A stretch of DNA of 64,000 nucleotides from CATOSP01 sp965216155 (GCA_965216155.1 CBDCFD010000007.1:1984001-2048000); one strand, 5' to 3'; positions 9,028-17,213 are shown, numbered from the stretch's first letter. Notes: a model not told the origin generated them from the sequence alone. Numbers and translations: made by a program.

Positions 9028-9861
9028 ATGATCATCGACACGCATACTCACGTGGTCAGCAGCGACAAGGTCAAGCATCCACTCGACCCCGGCGCACGGG
9101 GATGGTCCACCGAGGTCAGCAACGATGTCGAGGACCTGATCGCGGAGATGGACCGGGCCGGCGTAGAATGCGCCACTCTGGTGCAGCCCAACGGCACCTA
9201 TGGCCTCGACAACTCCTACCAGTGCGATAGCGCGCAGCAGTACACCCCGCGTACCGTGGCCGTGGGGATACTGGACCCGGCTGCGTCCGATGCCCCCGAC
9301 AAGCTCTCTTACTGGGTGAACGAGCACGGCATGAAGGGCGTGCGCCTGCAGAGTCAGACCGAGCCCGATGACCCCCGCTGCGACGCTCTCTGGCTGCGCG
9401 CCGAAACCCTTAGCATCCCGGTCTCCATCGGCGGCGGTGGCCAGCCGGACAAGGTGGACCGGATGCGGAACGTGGGCGCCCGGCACCCTAACGTCATCTT
9501 TGCTCCGGACCACTTCGCCGGCTGGAGCGGTGCCGGTGACAAGGCCGCGATGACGACTGCCCTGGAAGACCTGGCCAGGCTGCCCAACGCCTACCTGCGT
9601 ATTTCCAGCACCAGCCTCGGCCCGTACGCCGACCTGACCCCGGTCGAGCAGGAACTGTTTAGGCGCATAATTGAGGCCTTCACGCCTCGGCGTGTCATGT
9701 GGGGCTCCAACTTCCCATCGTCGCGTGATGGCGGTTACATCGGCCAGATGCAACTCGGGCAGACGGCCTTGCCGTGGCTCTCCGACGACGACCTCAGTTG
9801 GATTATGGGCGAAACCGCCCGCACGATCTGGCCGATGCTCCAAGCGCCATCCGGAGAGTAG
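9028..9861 (+). CDS. Amidohydrolase-2 family metal-dependent hydrolase
   Basis: A 277-aa TIM-barrel hydrolase of the amidohydrolase-2 / COG3618-like group (lactonases and decarboxylases of aromatic and sugar catabolism). Seen: the N-terminal metal motif DTHTHVV at residues 4-10, IAEMDRAGVECATLVQPNG, the HGMKGVRLQ strand, APDHFAG in place of the usual H-region, and RVMWGSNFPSSRDGGY with the Asp-equivalent region near the end. ATG 9028 is preceded by AGGAG; reading further upstream gives no family similarity. The stop at 9861 touches the left end of IS1380 copy 2. The substrate is unknown. Confidence 0.85.
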   Translation: MIIDTHTHVVSSDKVKHPLDPGARGWSTEVSNDVEDLIAEMDRAGVECATLVQPNGTYGLDNSYQCDSAQQYTPRTVAVGILDPAASDAPDKLSYWVNEHGMKGVRLQSQTEPDDPRCDALWLRAETLSIPVSIGGGGQPDKVDRMRNVGARHPNVIFAPDHFAGWSGAGDKAAMTTALEDLARLPNAYLRISSTSLGPYADLTPVEQELFRRIIEAFTPRRVMWGSNFPSSRDGGYIGQMQLGQTALPWLSDDDLSWIMGETARTIWPMLQAPSGE

Positions 9862-10116
9862 ACTAAGCCCGAATCCACCGAACGGGGTGGTAGAGATGGC
9901 GGAGCAGGGGATAAGGGGCCTGGAGGAGCGACTGTCCCGGCAGATTTTGGATCTTTGGCGTCGGTAAATGGCCTGCGGTGGTCGTGCCGAGCCACTCACT
10001 GAGGGACAGGACGCAGCAGGAGAAGCTCGCTGGCCGGTCTGGCGCGAGGTGTTGGGGGATCTTCGGTTGGCTGGTGGGTAAGGGTGAGGTCGGCACGCCG
10101 ATTGCCGGCGACGACG

Positions 10117-11015
10117 TCAGGACGGGAGTGGAATCGCTTGCAGCCGGGCGAGGGCGCGTCTGAACTTCTCCTCCCAAGGCCAGAGCCGGGGAAGATGCAG
10201 GGTCAACCGGCCCGCCGAGCGGGTGAGCCGTCCGACCAGAGCGAAGACTCGTCGTCTGAGCGTCTTGGTGGTCACTACCTGCTCACCCAGGCCGATCCGC
10301 GCCGTCCAGTGGGCCAGGTTGTGCGCCATCACCTGAGCGGCCAGCCAGGCAGCGTTGGCGGCGAAGCTCCCCGAGGGGAGATGGTTCAGCCCTACGCCGT
10401 ACTTGAGGTCTCGGATGGCATTCTCGATCTCGGCGTGGCGGCGGTGGCCAGCCTCCAGTTCGAGGGTCTCTCCGTCCCGGTCGGTGATGAAGCCATGATA
10501 GCTGTAGGTGGCGAAGAGAGCCAGTTGAGAACCGGGCGTCGGCTTCACCCGCCGGACGATGAGCCGCACCGGTGCGGTGCCGGGCTCAGTCCGGAAGGGG
10601 GTTGTAGGTGGTCTCGGCCACATCGGCGGCGCCGTCCATCCAGTAGGGAATCAGCGCCCAGTCCTCCTCGGGAATCGCCTCGATGAGATTGTGCAGGCTT
10701 TTGTGCTGGCGGATGGTGATGGAGAAGCGGACATCCATCCGGCGGCAGACGGCGGCCACGGCGTGGGTATAGAAGCCGCTGCCGGCCCGCACCGTGAGTT
10801 GTCCACTGGCCCCGGCGTAGCGCACCCGCCCCACCGTCTCACGCAGGAAGTGGGCGGCGCCGCGGGTGGTGTGGGCCCGGCCCTCCCGCAGCCGGGCCAT
10901 CAGCACGTCGCCGGTTCCGGCGGCGAGGGCCAGCAGCGGGTGATAGCCCCGTGCACCGGTGTAGCCGTACGGGGCAGGCTGTGGTGGCGGGCGCCCTCCT
11001 TGGTCAGTCCGTAGC
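10117..11015 (-). pseudogene. IS1380 copy 2 transposase, C-terminal two thirds, broken
   Basis: Similar to copy 1 from YGLTKEGARHH to the C-terminus, but with at least three lesions. About 13 extra bases follow the HH codons near 10970. One extra T near 10601 shifts the frame between ETTYNPL and TPFRTEP. The catalytic VRADSGFY has become VRAGSGFY through GAC to GGC at 10781-10783. The remaining E motif HAEIENAIRDLKYGVG is kept. The 5' part continues beyond IS110 element 1 at 12695. Confidence 0.85.
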
Positions 11016-11271
11016 AGAGTTATGCCCCTATCCGGGCCGTGCAGAGGCGACTAACTGGTGAGTCCGCCCAAGGATGTATGCTCATGGTAAGGCGCGTCGT
11101 CGGGACCAAGGCCGAGTGGACACTGGCGCCTATTGCCCGATCCGTAGCATGGCCCGGGGGTCTTACGACGGCATCATTGGTGACGCCCCGACCGGGGCGA
11201 TCCCGTTGAGGAGAGTGGCTACGTTCCGTGGCTCCCTCCGGCGACACGTCTACCTTGTAGGCGTGGAGGGA
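11016..11271 (+). ncRNA. Candidate bridge RNA region of IS110 element 1
   Basis: The 5' non-coding region of the element, the place where IS110-group elements encode their bridge RNA. It contains TCCGTAG at 11141-11147, identical to the seven bases of target DNA immediately left of the element, which could be a left target guide. I could not find a convincing right target guide in the usual order, so this is weaker than the case for elements 2 and 3. Confidence 0.4.
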
Positions 11272-12674
11272 ATGATGAGCCGCAGACGCCGGAGCAGCGC
11301 AAAACCGGCAGGGCTGTCCCAGCTGAACCTGAACGCGGCGGGCATTGACGTGGGCGCTGCCAGCCATTTCGTGGCGGTGCCCGCCGACCGGGCGGAACCG
11401 CCGGTTCGAGAGTTCGAGGCCTTCACGGCGGACCTGTACCGTCTGGCGGACTGGTTGGCCCAGTGCAGTGTGGAGACCGTGGTCATGGAGTCCACCGGCG
11501 TGTACTGGATACCCCCCTGTTCGGGGTGCTGGAAGAGCGGGACTTCCAGGTGATGCTGGTGGACCCCAGACGCATCAAGAACGTGCCTGGTCGCAAGACC
11601 GGCGTGCTGGACTGCCAGTGGCTGCAGCAGCTGCACACCTACGGCCTGCTGTCGGGGGCCTTCCGTCCCGATGGGGAGATCCGACGCCTACGCAGTTACC
11701 TGCGGCAGCGGGCCATGCTGGTGGAGTACGCGGCCCAACATATCCAGCACATGCAGAAAGCCTTGACCCAGATGAACGTAAAACTCCACCACGTCATTAG
11801 CGACATCACCGGCAAGACCGGCATGGACATCATGGAGGCCATCGTGGGTGGCCAACGGGACCCGCAGCAGCTGACGCAATTGCGCGACCCCAGGATCAAG
11901 GCCGACGAGGCGACCATCGCCAAGTCGTTGCAGGGCCATTGGAGGGAGGAGCACATCTTCGAACTGACCCAGGCCCTGGAACTGTACCGAGTGTATCAGG
12001 ATAAGATTGCCGAGTGCGACCGGGAGATTGAAGCCCAGTTGGAGCGTTTCGAGGATCACAGCAACGGTGATCCTCCAGCGGCGAAGTCTGGCCGGAGACG
12101 CAGCAAAGGAAACGCCCCACGCTTCGACGTTTGGACGCACCTGTACCGGATGACGGGGGTTGACCTGACCCGGATCGACGGTGTGGATGCCTACACCGCG
12201 CTCAAGGTGGTGAGTGAGATTGGCATCGACATGACGAAATGGACGAGTGCGAAGCACTTTGCGTCCTGGTTGGGGCTGAGCCCAAACAACCGCATCACCG
12301 GTGGGAGGGTGATCAGCTCCAAGACCAAGCCCAGCGCCAACCGTGCGGCGGCGGCCTTGCGTCTGGCGGCCAACGCGCTGCATCGCTCCGACAGTGCCCT
12401 GGGCGCCTTCCTGCGCCGGAAGAAAGCGCAACTGGGAGCGCCCAAGGCCATCACCGCCACGGCCCACAAGCTGGCCAGGCTCATCTATTCTATGCTGCGC
12501 TACGGCCAGGAATACTTGGATGCCGGCGCTGAATACTACGAGAGACAATATCAACAACGAGCCTTGCGTGCGGCACAACGTCGGGCGGCTCAACTGGGCT
12601 ACCGGCTGGTGCCCATGCCCGATGCTCCGGAACACACCACCTACGCACCTCCTCGCGCGCCGGTTGCCGCGTAA
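11272..12674 (+). pseudogene. IS110-family transposase of element 1, frameshifted and lacking one catalytic Asp
   Basis: A DEDD recombinase in two frames: 11272-11553 with AAGIDVGAASHFVAV and VVMESTGVYWIP, then from about 11515 to 12674 with LFGVLEERDFQVMLVDPRR and the Transposase_20 part LTRIDGVDAYTALKVVSEIG and SWLGLSPNNRITGGRV. The switch falls in a run of six C at 11513-11518, where four would keep frame. In the third catalytic motif the family KTDxxDC is here KTGVLDC, through GGC at 11601-11603. GGAGGGA precedes the ATG. Most likely inactive. Confidence 0.85.
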
Positions 12675-12694
12675 CGACTGTGGTTAGTGAGGAG

Positions 12695-13171
12695 GTCTCG
12701 CAGATCGTCGAATCAAGGTCGATGGTGAATGGCGCGTCGCCCGGTCCTGCTCCGGCCTGCCATGCCCGTGCCAGCAACTGGCGGCTCACCCCGTCCAGCT
12801 GGCGGACGTGGCCCTAGGTGAAGCTGCGCAGGAAGGCGCCCAGAGCCTGCCCTCGCGAAAGCGGGGGGTGGATGGCGCTTTGACCGTGCCGCCCAGGGCG
12901 CGGGCGGTCCCGCCGGTGCGCAACACGTCGGCGTCGTCGATGCAGTCGCCGCCAGCCAGCGCAGAGCGGGGGGCAGCAACCAGGGTCATCATCTTGTCGC
13001 CCGTGTTCGCCCGGCCCGGGGCGCGGCCAAGGTCGAGATGGTTGTGGACCAGTTCGGGCAGGCCCAGGCGCCGGGCCAGGGTGGCCGGAAGGATCAGCCC
13101 GGCATTGGCCACCAGGCGGTGATCGTCAAAGACGATGCGAATACGGTCGGGGTGGTGGCGTGGCAGCATCT
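12695..13171 (-). pseudogene. IS1380 copy 2 transposase, N-terminal part
   Basis: The 5' part of the transposase cut by IS110 element 1: ATG near 13170, DDHRLVANAGLILPATLAR, GDCIDDADVLRTG, and then, in the next frame, FTIDLDSTICE up to the junction at 12695. It carries the same 23-base frameshifting insertion as copy 1 and also extra residues AAPRS before ALAGG. IS110 element 2 sits just upstream of its start codon. Confidence 0.85.
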
Positions 13172-13368
13172 TGTATCCTGACTTTGGCCCGCGACAATAG
13201 CTCATATGTGGCGGTCCAGAGCGCGGCAGACCGGTAGCATCTGGGTCATGGTAGACCGTCCAATAGCAGGGGTCGCCGCGTTCCTCAACGGTAGAACCCG
13301 GACAGTTGCCTGGGCCAATCGAGCCCGCATCGTGCAAGGAAGGGTCAACACTGAAAGAGGAGGTACAG
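13172..13368 (+). ncRNA. Bridge RNA of IS110 element 2
   Basis: The 197-nt 5' non-coding region. A target-binding stem-loop is closed by CGCGGC (about 13222-13227) and GCCGCG (about 13275-13280). Inside it, GGTAGCATCT (13233-13242) equals the left target flank GGCAGCATCT (13162-13171) at nine of ten positions, and CCAATAG (13260-13266) is the exact complement of the right flank CTATTGG (14347-14353). Downstream, ACAGTTGCCT (13302-13311) resembles the element's right end ACAGTTGCT, as a donor guide should. The bridge RNA idea comes from work on IS621; the matches are read here directly. Confidence 0.85.
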
Positions 13369-14331
13369 ATGGAAGGAGAAGCGAGGTTCGTAGGCATTGA
13401 TGTCTCAAAGGCGCAGTTGGACGTTGCTGTCCGGCCTACGGGGAAGAGATGGACCCTGCCCTACGACCAGACCGGAATTGAGGGACTGATCCCCCAGATA
13501 GTGGACCTGGAGCCTGCCTTGGTGTTGTTGGAGGCTACGGGCGGCTTGGAACTGCCCTTGGTGGCCGCCCTGGCCGCGGCGGCGCTGCCGGTGGTGGTGG
13601 TCAACTCACGCCAGGTCAGGGACTTCGCCAAGGCCACTGGAACGCTGGCCAAGACCGGCACTCTGGACGCGGGGGTCCTGGCCCATTTCGCCGACGCCGT
13701 CCGTCCTGAGGTGCGCCCCCTCAAGGACGCCGAGACCCAGGTCCTCAACTCGCTGACTGCCCGCAGGCACCAGGTGATGACCATGCTGGTCTCCGGGAAG
13801 AACCGGCTGGGCACCGCCATCGGCGCCGTTAGTCCCCGCATTGAAGCCCACATCGCGTGGTTGGAACAAGAGTTGAGCGACTTGGACAAGGGGCTGCGTC
13901 AGACTTTGCGCCGGAGTCCGGTGTGGCGTGAGAAGGACGACCTGCTCCGCACCGTTCCCGGTGCCGGAGAGCAGATCTCCCTCACTCTGCTGGCCAATCT
14001 GCCAGAGCTGGGCACGCTGAATCGCCGGCAGATCGCCGCCCTTGTGGGCGTGGCCCCCTACAACCGAGACAGTGGCGCCCTGCGGGGCAAACGCGCCGTC
14101 TGGGGCGGACGCTCCCGGGTGCGGGCCGTCCTCTACATGGGAGCGTTGGTAGCCAGCCGCCACAACCCTGCTATCCGGGACTTCTACCAGAGGCTGCTGG
14201 CAGCTGGCAAGCCGAAAAAGGCGGCGCTGGTCGCGTCCATGCGCAAACTGCTGGTTATACTCAACGGCATGCTCAAACATGGCTCCCCTTGGTGCGATAT
14301 GACTCAGCCAGTCGCCGCTCATTCCTATTGA
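13369..14331 (+). CDS. IS110-family transposase (DEDD recombinase) with one catalytic Asp replaced
   Basis: 320 aa, complete frame, ATG preceded by GAGGAGG. The RuvC-like domain has Asp11 (FVGIDVSKAQLD), Glu55 (LLEATGGLELP) and Asp100 of KTGTLDA; the third acidic position is Gly97 (GGC at 13657-13659), where the sister protein at 58.8 kb has KTD. The Transposase_20 domain has LRTVPGAGEQISLTLLANL and VGVAPYNRDSGALRGKR with the conserved Ser, then LYMGALVASRHNP. Full length and without frameshift, but the loss of one of four metal ligands predicts a dead recombinase. Confidence 0.92.
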   Translation: MEGEARFVGIDVSKAQLDVAVRPTGKRWTLPYDQTGIEGLIPQIVDLEPALVLLEATGGLELPLVAALAAAALPVVVVNSRQVRDFAKATGTLAKTGTLDAGVLAHFADAVRPEVRPLKDAETQVLNSLTARRHQVMTMLVSGKNRLGTAIGAVSPRIEAHIAWLEQELSDLDKGLRQTLRRSPVWREKDDLLRTVPGAGEQISLTLLANLPELGTLNRRQIAALVGVAPYNRDSGALRGKRAVWGGRSRVRAVLYMGALVASRHNPAIRDFYQRLLAAGKPKKAALVASMRKLLVILNGMLKHGSPWCDMTQPVAAHSY

Positions 14332-14553
14332 CTTTCAAGACAGTTGCTATTGGGTGCTCCTGTTCTGGGATCGGTTTTTTGTTGCAAAACCATTATCCCA
14401 GATGCACAGGAGCACCTTCTTGACGCTTTACGTCGCTGACCCGACGCCCCCTCCTTCGGTGGATTCGGGCTTAATTCCACCCCGGTCCTGTCCAACTAAT
14501 GGGGTCCACCTCAGTTTTGGAGCAGGCGGTCTACGGATGGGTCGCGGGATAGG

Positions 14554-14559
14554 CTATAA
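14554..14559 (+). promoter_or_regulatory. Possible -10 element for the ParA operon
   Basis: TATAAA in an AT-rich patch (GGCTATAAATATAAGCG) 27 bases upstream of the parA-like ATG, within the only short non-coding stretch between the IS1380 end and the operon. No good -35 hexamer is visible at the right distance, so this is tentative. The AAGGGA at about 14573 is the likely ribosome binding site. Confidence 0.3.
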
Positions 14560-14585
14560 ATATAAGCGCCAAAAGGGAATATCAG

Positions 14586-15572
14586 ATGGTCGCCAAGATA
14601 GTCTCATTCATAAACCTAAAAGGCGGGGTGGGGAAGAGTACCCTATCTATGCTGGTCTCTGAATACCTGTATTTCCAGTTCGGCAAGAGAGTATTGGCAA
14701 TAGATATAGACTCCCAAGCCAACTTGACCACAGCCATGCTGCCCAGTGACCGCGTCTCTGCGCTAAATGGAGAAAGTAGAACGATCTATCACTTGTTCTT
14801 GGCCGCCCTCACCGGTAGAGCAGCGCTACAGGATGTAGTAGCCCGTCCCCAATTGGTTGTATCCAATATATCCCGCGGATTAATTGCCAGAAATGCAGCC
14901 CTCGATATGGTTATTTCAGTGCCCGACCTGGCTCAGCTTGATGAAGAGATGCTGGCGATGTGGGAGAATGGACATCGTGCTCCTGAGAGATTCCGCTACG
15001 TCCTTAAGGAAGCCTTGGAACCTGCAAAGCCCCAGTACGACGTCATAATTATTGATTGTCCCCCCGGGTTATCAGTGTTGACTTCCAACGCGTTAGTTGC
15101 CAGCGACTATTACGTATCTCCGTTGATTCCGGAACCTCTTTCCAGATTGGGAATCGATGTGGTGCGCAGAAGAGTTCAAGGGCTTAATGACCGATTCGGG
15201 CTGGACATCCAGTTTGTCGGCTCCATACTGAACAAGGTGATGTATTATAGGAATAGCCACAGCATTGAAGCCCCCAAATTATACGGGGCGCAGGTGGGCC
15301 ATGCGGCCTCAATACCCAGAGAACGCTATAACCCCTTCCATTACTGGATACCGGATGCAGAATCGATGCGCAAGCTGGGCGACTACGAAAACGAAGACTT
15401 GGGCGTAGGCAAGTTCAATTCAATTTATGATAAGTATAAGAGTGCGCCTCTTCGTAACAATCCTGGTCATTATCTGAGTCGTGATGAGGAGGAAGGGACC
15501 AGGTATATCTTATCTGGCAGACTGGAGAGAGTCGTTCAAGAGTTTGCCCAGCGCATTGACCTGCCGCTGTAG
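14586..15572 (+). CDS. ParA/MinD-like AAA ATPase
   Basis: A 328-aa P-loop ATPase of the ParA family. The deviant Walker A KGGVGKST (residues 12-19), the switch region IDIDSQANLT and Walker B VIIIDCPPGLS are all present. The C-terminal 100 residues (from about LGDYENEDLGVG) are longer than in plain plasmid ParA. There is no ParB or parS nearby; instead two genes follow within 17 bp and by overlap: an unknown protein and a PIN-domain protein. Codon use is less GC-rich than in the flanking IS block, suggesting a separate origin. A role in partition of a lost plasmid, or as an effector-control ATPase of a defence or toxin module, are both possible. Confidence 0.85.
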   Translation: MVAKIVSFINLKGGVGKSTLSMLVSEYLYFQFGKRVLAIDIDSQANLTTAMLPSDRVSALNGESRTIYHLFLAALTGRAALQDVVARPQLVVSNISRGLIARNAALDMVISVPDLAQLDEEMLAMWENGHRAPERFRYVLKEALEPAKPQYDVIIIDCPPGLSVLTSNALVASDYYVSPLIPEPLSRLGIDVVRRRVQGLNDRFGLDIQFVGSILNKVMYYRNSHSIEAPKLYGAQVGHAASIPRERYNPFHYWIPDAESMRKLGDYENEDLGVGKFNSIYDKYKSAPLRNNPGHYLSRDEEEGTRYILSGRLERVVQEFAQRIDLPL

Positions 15573-15589
15573 CGCCGAAAGGACTCTAT

Positions 15590-16207
15590 ATGGCTTTTGT
15601 CAAGAAATTGACCGATGAAGACAAAGAGAGGTTGGCCCAAAGGGTTCTAGAGGTCCACCAAAGGGACCCGGAGCGTCTGAGAAAGATTCTGCCCGAAGTA
15701 GCCGTTTTGCTTGACGGGTTGCAGGCCCCGCGCCAAATCCGACAAGTCAACCAGAGTCCTTTCGGTCTGACTGAGCGTGAGCGCAATTTCCATAAGGCGG
15801 CTCTGGAAAATATCCTTCGGCGGTTCAAGTCGCTGACCCAAGCAGAGGCGATAAAGGGGCTGGAACACGGCGCCAATCTGTTGGTTGATGATTTCACTCC
15901 AGGGTATCCGTCTCGGCAAGAACTCCTGAAGCTGGTGCGTAAAGCCACCGGGATTCAGCCGCGGAAAACGGGAAAGCCCATTGAGGAAATCTTAAGAGAA
16001 TGGGAATCGAGTCGTACCGTGCCGGTGGTCAGGGGAGTGGACCTTCACCTGACCTGGGAATTCAAACTGGCAAAAGTTACCATGGACCCCCGCCAGTGGC
16101 GTTTGCGCAGCCAGGCGCTGGGCATCATAGGAATAGGCAAGGACACTGCTCTTGACGTAGCCGAGAACCACGATGATTACCTGGTGGACGCATTCCAGAA
16201 TGGCTAG
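15590..16207 (+). CDS. Hypothetical protein between ParA ATPase and PIN protein
   Basis: 205 aa, no family that I recognise. It is strongly charged, with an N-terminal helical part (KKLTDEDKERLAQRVLEVHQ and DPERLRKILPEVAVLLDGL) and a C-terminal part rich in strands (VRGVDLHLTWEFKLAKVTMD). The ATG has AAAGGA upstream. It sits 17 bp after the ATPase stop, and its own end overlaps the PIN gene start, so the three genes are translated together. Its position directly before a PIN toxin makes an antitoxin or adaptor role plausible, but nothing in the sequence proves it. Confidence 0.75.
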   Translation: MAFVKKLTDEDKERLAQRVLEVHQRDPERLRKILPEVAVLLDGLQAPRQIRQVNQSPFGLTERERNFHKAALENILRRFKSLTQAEAIKGLEHGANLLVDDFTPGYPSRQELLKLVRKATGIQPRKTGKPIEEILREWESSRTVPVVRGVDLHLTWEFKLAKVTMDPRQWRLRSQALGIIGIGKDTALDVAENHDDYLVDAFQNG

Positions 16208-16613
16208 GAACGTCCTGGTAGACACCTCGGCAATCTACGCATTCGTTTCATCCGGCGACCGGTTCCATACCCAGTCAAGGGAGATTTACTCGGAACTTCT
16301 GGAACGCGGCGACTTGCTTTATACTACTTCTTATGTCTTGGTCGAATCCTCAGCGTTAATTCACCGGCGATTGGGCTTTGAACCCCTTAGGGCGTTTATC
16401 GAGTCGATCCAGGGAGTTTGGGAGATATTGTGGATTTACCAAAGTACCCATGAGCAAATCTGGGACCGCATGAAGTCCAGGGGAGGCAGCCGGTTGAGCT
16501 TGGTCGATTGGTCGGTGGTGGTTAGCGCAGAAGAGACCCGGTCAACTATATTCGCGTTCGACTCGGATTTCGCCCAGGAAGGGTTGACGGTGATACCCGC
16601 TCAGACACACTGA
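16200..16613 (+). CDS. PIN-domain ribonuclease (VapC-like)
   Basis: 137 aa with the four acidic PIN positions in order: VLVDTSAIYAF (Asp), YVLVESSALI (Glu), SLVDWSVVVSAEE (Asp) and IFAFDSDFAQEG (Asp). PIN toxins cut RNA with bound Mg/Mn. The ATG at 16200 lies inside the end of the preceding gene, so I prefer it to the ATG at 16173. No classical VapB-type antitoxin is adjacent; the only upstream neighbours are the 205-aa unknown protein and the ParA-like ATPase. Confidence 0.85.
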   Translation: MARNVLVDTSAIYAFVSSGDRFHTQSREIYSELLERGDLLYTTSYVLVESSALIHRRLGFEPLRAFIESIQGVWEILWIYQSTHEQIWDRMKSRGGSRLSLVDWSVVVSAEETRSTIFAFDSDFAQEGLTVIPAQTH

Positions 16614-16680
16614 CGTTGCCCCGACCATCCCCCTCTCCACCCAGGAGTGGTGGCTGCCGGCCATATCCACGTAGCGCTCC

Positions 16681-16700
16681 GTAACTGTTCAGACTTAGGG
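16681..16700 (+). repeat. IS66-type terminal sequence, isolated copy
   Basis: GTAACTGTTCAGACTTAGGG, sharing GTAACTGTTCAGA with the IS66 ends at 60267-60282 and 62575-62590. No IS66 coding sequence accompanies it; an IS630 scrap begins 30 bp later. Probably a remnant end. Confidence 0.5.
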
Positions 16701-16731
16701 TACTGAACTTGGCCGGAGTTGGTAATCCCGT

Positions 16732-16974
16732 ATGCACTTCACACCCACCAGCGCCTCCTGGCTGAACCTGGTGGAGCGCTGGTTCGGTCTGCTCACCGAA
16801 AAGCAGTTGCGCCGCGGCGTGCATCAGAGCAGCGCCGAACTGGAGACTGCCATCTACCGCTACCTGGACGTCACCAACGAAGACCCCAAACCTTTTGTCT
16901 GGACCAAGACCGCCGACCAAATCCTGGCCAACGTCGCCCGCTTTTGCCAGCGAACTTTGAATACAGGACACTAG
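16732..16974 (+). pseudogene. IS630-family transposase, C-terminal fragment
   Basis: 80 codons: HFTPTSASWLNLVERWFGLL then TEKQLRRGVHQSSAELETAI, and TADQILANVARFCQRTLNTG at the end. This is the last part of an IS630/Tc1-like DDE transposase with the final catalytic Glu (NLVERWF). The upstream D-D part is missing. It ends at a TA-type junction inside a truncated membrane-protein gene on the other strand. Confidence 0.85.
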
Positions 16975-17114
16975 GTAGTTAATGGGGGAGGATTCCTGCG
17001 CCTGGAGGTGTCCGCCGGGCAGCAGCACCAGCAGGCCGACGGTTAGAAGCGCAAGAACAGGGAAGGCCAGGCGTTTGTTTAAGAGGAGGGGAGGGGAAGC
17101 GGCGCTGCCAAGAG
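16975..17114 (-). pseudogene. 5' fragment of a paralogue of the 17740 membrane-protein gene
   Basis: The minus strand reads LNKRLAFPVLALLTVGLLVL then LPGGHLQAQESSPIN before meeting the IS630 fragment. The hydrophobic stretch is a signal peptide, and AQESSPIN matches LAQEPSPIN just after the signal peptide of the plus-strand gene at 17740. The two therefore share an origin and stand head to head. The start codon could not be fixed. The rest of the gene was lost beyond the IS630 junction. Confidence 0.5.
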
Positions 17115-17213
17115 GGGAGTGAAACTTGGGAAACTTGTGGCCAGGACCGCTCGTCAGATCCCGGAGACGGGGCCTAGACGATGGCCGATGTGTTTTCTCT
17201 GAGCCTAAAACTC

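Larger units (their letters stand above)
11016..12694 (+). mobile_element. IS110-family element 1 (inside IS1380 copy 2)
   Basis: The flanking IS1380 DNA reads TCCGTAG on the left (11009-11015) and GTCTCGCAG on the right (from 12695); joined, they give the uninterrupted CCGTAGGTCTCG found in copy 1. The dinucleotide AG is present at both junctions, as expected for an IS110 core. The element has a 256-bp 5' non-coding region and one transposase gene that is frameshifted. Confidence 0.75.
13172..14348 (+). mobile_element. IS110-family element 2 (inside the IS1380 copy 2 leader)
   Basis: 1177 bp. IS1380 copy 1 reads GCATCTATTGAGTGCTCC where copy 2 has GCATCT, the element, then ATTGGGTGCTCC, so the ends can be placed to the base. 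CT stands at both junctions (13170-13171 and 14347-14348) and is the core dinucleotide. The left end begins TGTATCCTGACTT and the right end is TTTCAAGACAGTTGCT; both recur in element 3 at 58.7-59.9 kb, which is one base longer. Confidence 0.9.
9863..14473 (-). mobile_element. IS1380-family insertion sequence, copy 2, interrupted by two IS110 elements
   Basis: The left end CTAAGCCCGAATCCACCGA lies at 9863 and the matching complement at 14456-14473. Inside lie three pieces of one minus-strand transposase gene, separated by IS110 element 1 (11016-12694) and IS110 element 2 (13172-14348). Removing both insertions restores a layout collinear with copy 1. It therefore arrived first and later served as a landing pad. 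The 250 bp at 9863-10116 are IS1380 3' non-coding DNA. Confidence 0.85.

Noticed and set aside
11688..12635. Minus-strand frame of 315 codons antisense to IS110 element 1
   Set aside because: The plus strand encodes the DEDD transposase; the antisense frame has no family similarity.
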